Of a DNA stretch of 35,148 bases, positions 32,152 to 35,148 are shown piece after piece. The position numbers were made by a program, and so were the translations under genes. The stretch's first letter is position 1, and the number at the start of each line of letters is the position of its first letter. The notes below the pieces were generated by a model. That model was given only the letters and a program-made list of their open reading frames with translations. It was not told where the DNA came from and did not search any database. The DNA comes from Solirubrobacterales bacterium (GTDB lineage: Bacteria > Actinomycetota > Thermoleophilia > Solirubrobacterales > Solirubrobacteraceae): positions 1 to 35,148 of the forward strand of contig DAHUYL010000026.1 in the NCBI GenBank assembly GCA_027315255.1, written 5' to 3'.

Positions 32152-33891
32152 GTGTCCGGCAACGGCGATCGGCCGCACGCGCCGAGCGAGTTCCCGCCGC
32201 CCGTCGATTCGGTCGCCGAGTTCGTCAAGCGCGGGCTCGACCCGGAGGACGAGCGGATCGAGGTCGGCGTGGCGATCGTCGGCGGCGGAACCGCTGGGCT
32301 GTCGTGCGCGAACCGGCTGTTGCAGCTGCTTGCAGACGATCCGGAGATGACCGAGCGGCTCGGCGAGGTGCCGGTGGCCGTGCTCGAGAAGGCCAAGACG
32401 TGCGGCGCCCACAACCTCTCGGGTGCCGTGATGCGTCCCGGCCCGCTGCTCGAGCTGTTTCCGGAGATCTCCCGCGAGGACTGGCGCAAGGAGCGCTTCG
32501 CGTTCGGCGAGGTGCGCAAGGAGGCGGTCTACGCGCTGCCGACCGCCAGCACGAAGCTGAAGCTGATCCCGACGCCTCCCAACTTTCGCAACCACGGCAA
32601 CGAGGTCGTCTCCGTGGCGGCGCTCGCACGCTTCCAGCAGCGGCTCGCGGAGGAGGGCGGCGCCTACATCCTGACCGAGACCGCCGCGGCCCAGCTGATC
32701 GTGCAGGACGGGTCCGTTGCCGGCGTGCGCTCCGGCGACAAGGGCCGCGGCAAGGAGGGCGAGGAGCTGCGCAACTTCGAGCCCGGGACCGACATCAAGG
32801 CCGCCGTGACGGTGCTGGCCGAGGGGTGCTGGGGGCACCTGACCGGCGCTGCGATCAGGGAGTTCGATCTCGGCGCCGACCGTGAGCCGCAGGTGTGGGA
32901 GCTCGGCGTCAAGGAGGTCTGGCGCGTCCGCAAGCCGCTCGACCGTGTGATTCACACGGTCGGCCCGTGGCCGCTGAAGCTGAGCGCCAGGTACGCGCAG
33001 ATCGGCGGCACCTGGATCTACCCGATGCGAGACGAGACGACCGGCGAGGACCTCGTCTCGATCGGCTTCGTGGTCGACCTCGAGTACGCCGACGCGACCA
33101 CCTCGGCCCACGACCTCCTGCAGCTGTTCAAGACCCACCCGCTGGTCAGGGAGATCCTCGACGGGGGCGAGCGGGTCGCCTGGGGGGCGAAGGCGCTTCC
33201 CGGAGGCGGCTACTGGTCGATGCCGAAGCTGTCGATGCCCGGTGCGCTCTTGGCGGGCGACGCCGGCGGGATGGTGGACACGGTGGCGCTCAAGGGAGTC
33301 CATCACTGCATCCAATCGGGCAAGCTGGCCGCCGAGGCGATCTACGCACACCTCAAGCAGGGCGTGCCGCTCGAGCGCTACGAGCAGCTGATCGAACGCT
33401 CGAGCGTCGGACGCGAGCTGTGGGAGGTGCGCAACACCCGCCAGCCGTTCCAGAAGGGGCTGATCCGCGGCGGTCCGGGCGTAACGATCGCGACCCTGAC
33501 GAAGGGGAGGCTCCCGGGCGGCCGCCTCGCCTGGCATCGCAACGACGAGCAGCCTCTGTTCGTCGGCGATACGTCCAAGTCGTACCCCAAGCCGGACGGC
33601 AAGTACACGTTCGACAAGCTCTCGAGCGTCTACGTCAGCGGCAATGCCACGCGCGACGACGCCCCGAACCACATCCGGATCGAGCGCCACGTTCCGCGTG
33701 AGATCGCCGAGGCCTGGCGCTGGATGTGCCCGGCCGGCGTGTACGAGATTCCCGACGACGCGCCCGCGAGCGGTCCTGTCGACGTGACCGTCAACTACAC
33801 CAACTGCGTGCAGTGCGGCGCGATCACCGCCAAGGGCGGACGCCTGACGCCCCCCGAGGGTGGCGACGGGCCGCTCTACACGATCACCTGA
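32152..33891 (+). CDS. ETF:quinone oxidoreductase (FixC-FixX fusion type)
   Basis: A 579-residue monotopic membrane flavoprotein that moves electrons from ETF to quinone. N-terminal FAD site [20 protein letters not shown] (~38-57) and [18 protein letters not shown] are diagnostic. [36 protein letters not shown] and the ubiquinone-region segments follow. The C-terminal ferredoxin domain has CPAGVYEI (Cys ~526) and [13 protein letters not shown] (Cys ~552 and ~555). The third Cys of the usual CxxCxxC motif is Ile (~558), leaving three visible cluster ligands. GTG at 32152 is 3 nt after etfA. It closes the operon. Confidence 0.94.
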   Translation: MSGNGDRPHAPSEFPPPVDSVAEFVKRGLDPEDERIEVGVAIVGGGTAGLSCANRLLQLLADDPEMTERLGEVPVAVLEKAKTCGAHNLSGAVMRPGPLLELFPEISREDWRKERFAFGEVRKEAVYALPTASTKLKLIPTPPNFRNHGNEVVSVAALARFQQRLAEEGGAYILTETAAAQLIVQDGSVAGVRSGDKGRGKEGEELRNFEPGTDIKAAVTVLAEGCWGHLTGAAIREFDLGADREPQVWELGVKEVWRVRKPLDRVIHTVGPWPLKLSARYAQIGGTWIYPMRDETTGEDLVSIGFVVDLEYADATTSAHDLLQLFKTHPLVREILDGGERVAWGAKALPGGGYWSMPKLSMPGALLAGDAGGMVDTVALKGVHHCIQSGKLAAEAIYAHLKQGVPLERYEQLIERSSVGRELWEVRNTRQPFQKGLIRGGPGVTIATLTKGRLPGGRLAWHRNDEQPLFVGDTSKSYPKPDGKYTFDKLSSVYVSGNATRDDAPNHIRIERHVPREIAEAWRWMCPAGVYEIPDDAPASGPVDVTVNYTNCVQCGAITAKGGRLTPPEGGDGPLYTIT

Positions 33892-33900
33892 TCGCGATTC

Positions 33901-33915
33901 CCCGCTCGGCGCGGG
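33901..33915. terminator. weak hairpin after the ETF operon
   Basis: CCCGC-TCGGC-GCGGG lies 9 nt after the ETF:QO stop and is followed by CAACTTCTC, not a T-run. It is a possible terminator only. Confidence 0.3.
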
Positions 33916-33948
33916 CAACTTCTCGGTCCTGAAACTGTTAACGGGGTT

Positions 33949-34839
33949 ATGACTCCGTTAGGACCGGCGCTCGCGCGTCGCGCGGTCGGGCTGGCGGCCG
34001 TCGCGACCGGCGGGGCGCTGCTACTGGCCGGGACCGCAGGAGCCGCTCGATCGCAGGACCGTCCCGTCGATGCCGCCGGGGCTGCGCGGGCACGGCTGAT
34101 CGCGCCGGCCTGCCTGACCGCACTCGATCCGCCGGCGCGGGTCGTGTCGGTGACCGCGGTGATGCGCCCGCTGCCGCAGACGCAGAAGCTCGCGGTCGAG
34201 TTCCAGCTGCTCGAGCGCGCGCTCGGCGGCACGAACGCGGGCACCTGGTCACCGGTGAGCGGAGCCGGGCTCGGCAGCTGGTCCTCGCCGAGCGATCCGG
34301 CCACGCTGGGGCAGCGGCCCGGGGACGTCTGGTACGTGAGGAAGCCCGTCGCCAACCTCGACGCGCCTGCGCTCTACCGCTTCTCGGTCTCGTTCAGGTG
34401 GTTCGGCGCCGGCGGAAGGGTGCTGGCGACGACGACCCTGATGGGAGGCGTCTGCCGTCAGCCGGAGCTGCGCCCGGATCTCGTCGTCGACTCGGTCGAC
34501 GTCACGCCGAACCTCCAGCATCCCGCGCTCGACGACTACACCGCCGCGATCTCGAACACGGGTGTGACCGGCGCCGGCCCGGTGACAGTTCAGTTCCAGG
34601 CCGGCGGCTCGCCGCCCGTCGATCGCCAGATCCTGCACATCGGACCGCACCAGACGGTGACGGTCAGGTTCTCCGGCCAGCCGGCGTGCGACGCCTCGCA
34701 GCCTCCGACCGTGACCGTCGACTCGAACGATCAGATCGACGTCTCGAGCCGCACGCAGGCGACGCTCGCGGCGCAGTGCCCCGCCTCCGGCGGTTCCTCG
34801 ACGACGCCGTTCGCGCGCGGGACCCCGGTCCTCAATTGA
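33949..34839 (+). CDS. secreted hypothetical protein with CARDB-like domain
   Basis: A 296-residue exported protein. A signal peptide (ARRAVGLAAVATGGALLLAGTAGA, ~9-32) is followed by a beta-rich domain (~55-165, with VWYVRKPVANLDAPALYRFSVSFRWFG). A second Ig-like domain (~175-280: PDLVVDSVDVTPNLQHPALDDY, VTVQFQAGGSPPVDRQILHIGPHQTVTVRFSG) resembles CARDB, an adhesion-module fold in bacterial cell-surface proteins. The tail is Ser/Thr-rich, without an LPxTG anchor. Cys residues at ~55, ~169 and in the second domain may form disulfides. Role unknown. A 6-bp inverted repeat TAACGG...CCGTTA brackets the start codon. Confidence 0.8.
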   Translation: MTPLGPALARRAVGLAAVATGGALLLAGTAGAARSQDRPVDAAGAARARLIAPACLTALDPPARVVSVTAVMRPLPQTQKLAVEFQLLERALGGTNAGTWSPVSGAGLGSWSSPSDPATLGQRPGDVWYVRKPVANLDAPALYRFSVSFRWFGAGGRVLATTTLMGGVCRQPELRPDLVVDSVDVTPNLQHPALDDYTAAISNTGVTGAGPVTVQFQAGGSPPVDRQILHIGPHQTVTVRFSGQPACDASQPPTVTVDSNDQIDVSSRTQATLAAQCPASGGSSTTPFARGTPVLN

Positions 34840-34847
34840 GTCGCCGC

Positions 34848-34853
34848 TATCCT
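34848..34853 (+). promoter_or_regulatory. -10-like box before rpmE
   Basis: TATCCT ends 10 nt before the rpmE ATG, so the transcript would be nearly leaderless. No clear -35 box is visible. Confidence 0.35.
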
Positions 34854-34863
34854 TGGCCCGACG

Positions 34864-35100
34864 ATGAAGACAGAGATCCACCCTCAGTACGTCGAGGCAC
34901 ACGTGACCTGCACCTGCGGGAACGAGTTCACGACGCGCTCGACGAAGCCCGAGATCCACGTCGAGATCTGCTCGGCCTGCCACCCGTTCTACACCGGCCG
35001 TCAGAAGCTGGTCGACACCGGCGGCCGCGTCGAGCGGTTCCAGCGACGGGTTGCGAAGGGCCGCCGCGCCGCCCGCGCCACCACCGGCACCGGTGCCTGA
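34864..35100 (+). CDS. rpmE: 50S ribosomal protein L31
   Basis: A 78-residue zinc-containing (C+) L31 of the large ribosomal subunit. [26 protein letters not shown] has a CTC pair (16, 18), and [26 protein letters not shown] has CxxC (36, 39), giving four zinc ligands. The C-terminus is a basic Arg/Ala/Thr tail slightly longer than usual. Zinc-containing L31 is the form used under zinc-replete conditions. Confidence 0.97.
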   Translation: MKTEIHPQYVEAHVTCTCGNEFTTRSTKPEIHVEICSACHPFYTGRQKLVDTGGRVERFQRRVAKGRRAARATTGTGA

Positions 35101-35148
35101 TCAGGCTCGCGTCCGTGCGCGCCGCGGCCGGACAACAGCGGGCCGCGC
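35093..35148 (+). CDS. possible 5' end of the next gene (truncated by the window)
   Basis: GTG at 35093 overlaps the rpmE stop and opens [17 protein letters not shown] to the window edge. The overlap suggests coupling, but 18 residues are too few to identify anything. It may be chance. Confidence 0.25.
   Translation, partial: MPDQARVRARRGRTTAGR

Noticed and set aside
31012..33918. 968-residue minus-strand open frame opposite etfA and ETF:QO
   Set aside because: It is a mirror frame caused by high GC third positions. Its translation shows no domain, and the plus-strand genes are unambiguous.

Overview
The window is GC-rich actinobacterial chromosome of about 70% G+C. Long open reading frames occur on both strands, and GTG and TTG starts are common. 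Gene content and the style of several unnamed proteins point to Thermoleophilia (the Solirubrobacter/Conexibacter/Patulibacter neighbourhood). That placement comes from family recognition and not from a search. I see no tRNA or rRNA gene, insertion sequence, phage gene or CRISPR array. It looks like ordinary chromosomal backbone with one decaying locus.

Left part (1-8.6 kb). The 3' end of an acyl-CoA dehydrogenase is followed by a membrane-anchored zincin-type peptidase. A minus-strand run of a RibD-C reductase, egtB and egtD encodes the two central ergothioneine enzymes. A class II fructose-bisphosphatase (glpX) diverges from that run. Another minus-strand run carries an RlpA-like secreted protein, moeA and an unrecognised membrane-anchored protein. 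Its leader is an excellent match to the c-di-AMP (ydaO/yuaA) riboswitch.

Central part (8.6-21.9 kb). A small Ala/Pro-rich protein gene lies opposite a principal-type sigma factor. A PAS-GGDEF-EAL protein and an HxlR regulator follow. Next to the regulator are the broken remains of an NAD-dependent epimerase/dehydratase gene. Two Thermoleophilia-type hypothetical genes come next, the second apparently frameshifted. They converge on a minus-strand pair of ArsA/Get3-like ATPases. A ParA gene diverges from the ATPase pair and is translationally coupled to an ftsZ with a long disordered N-terminal extension. Gamma-glutamyltransferase and uppP (lipid carrier recycling) follow. This stretch mixes division, positioning and envelope functions and is the most interesting arrangement in the window.

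Right part (21.9-35.1 kb). A Lon-substrate-binding-domain protein and a methyltransferase diverge from a second methyltransferase. A hexapeptide acyltransferase, the MeaB GTPase, leucyl aminopeptidase, a thiolase overlapping a HAD phosphatase, and a standalone B12-binding subunit of methylmalonyl-CoA mutase follow. The electron-transfer-flavoprotein operon is etfB-etfA-ETF:quinone oxidoreductase, headed by a palindrome and three 23-bp tandem repeats. A secreted CARDB-like protein and rpmE end the window. The acyl-CoA dehydrogenase, thiolase, MeaB, mutase subunit and ETF genes together indicate fatty-acid and propionyl-CoA catabolism feeding electrons to quinone.

Several genes have a TAnnnT hexamer only 6-11 nt before the start codon, which suggests that leaderless transcripts are frequent here. 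Starts were chosen from frame, Shine-Dalgarno matches, overlaps and family N-termini.
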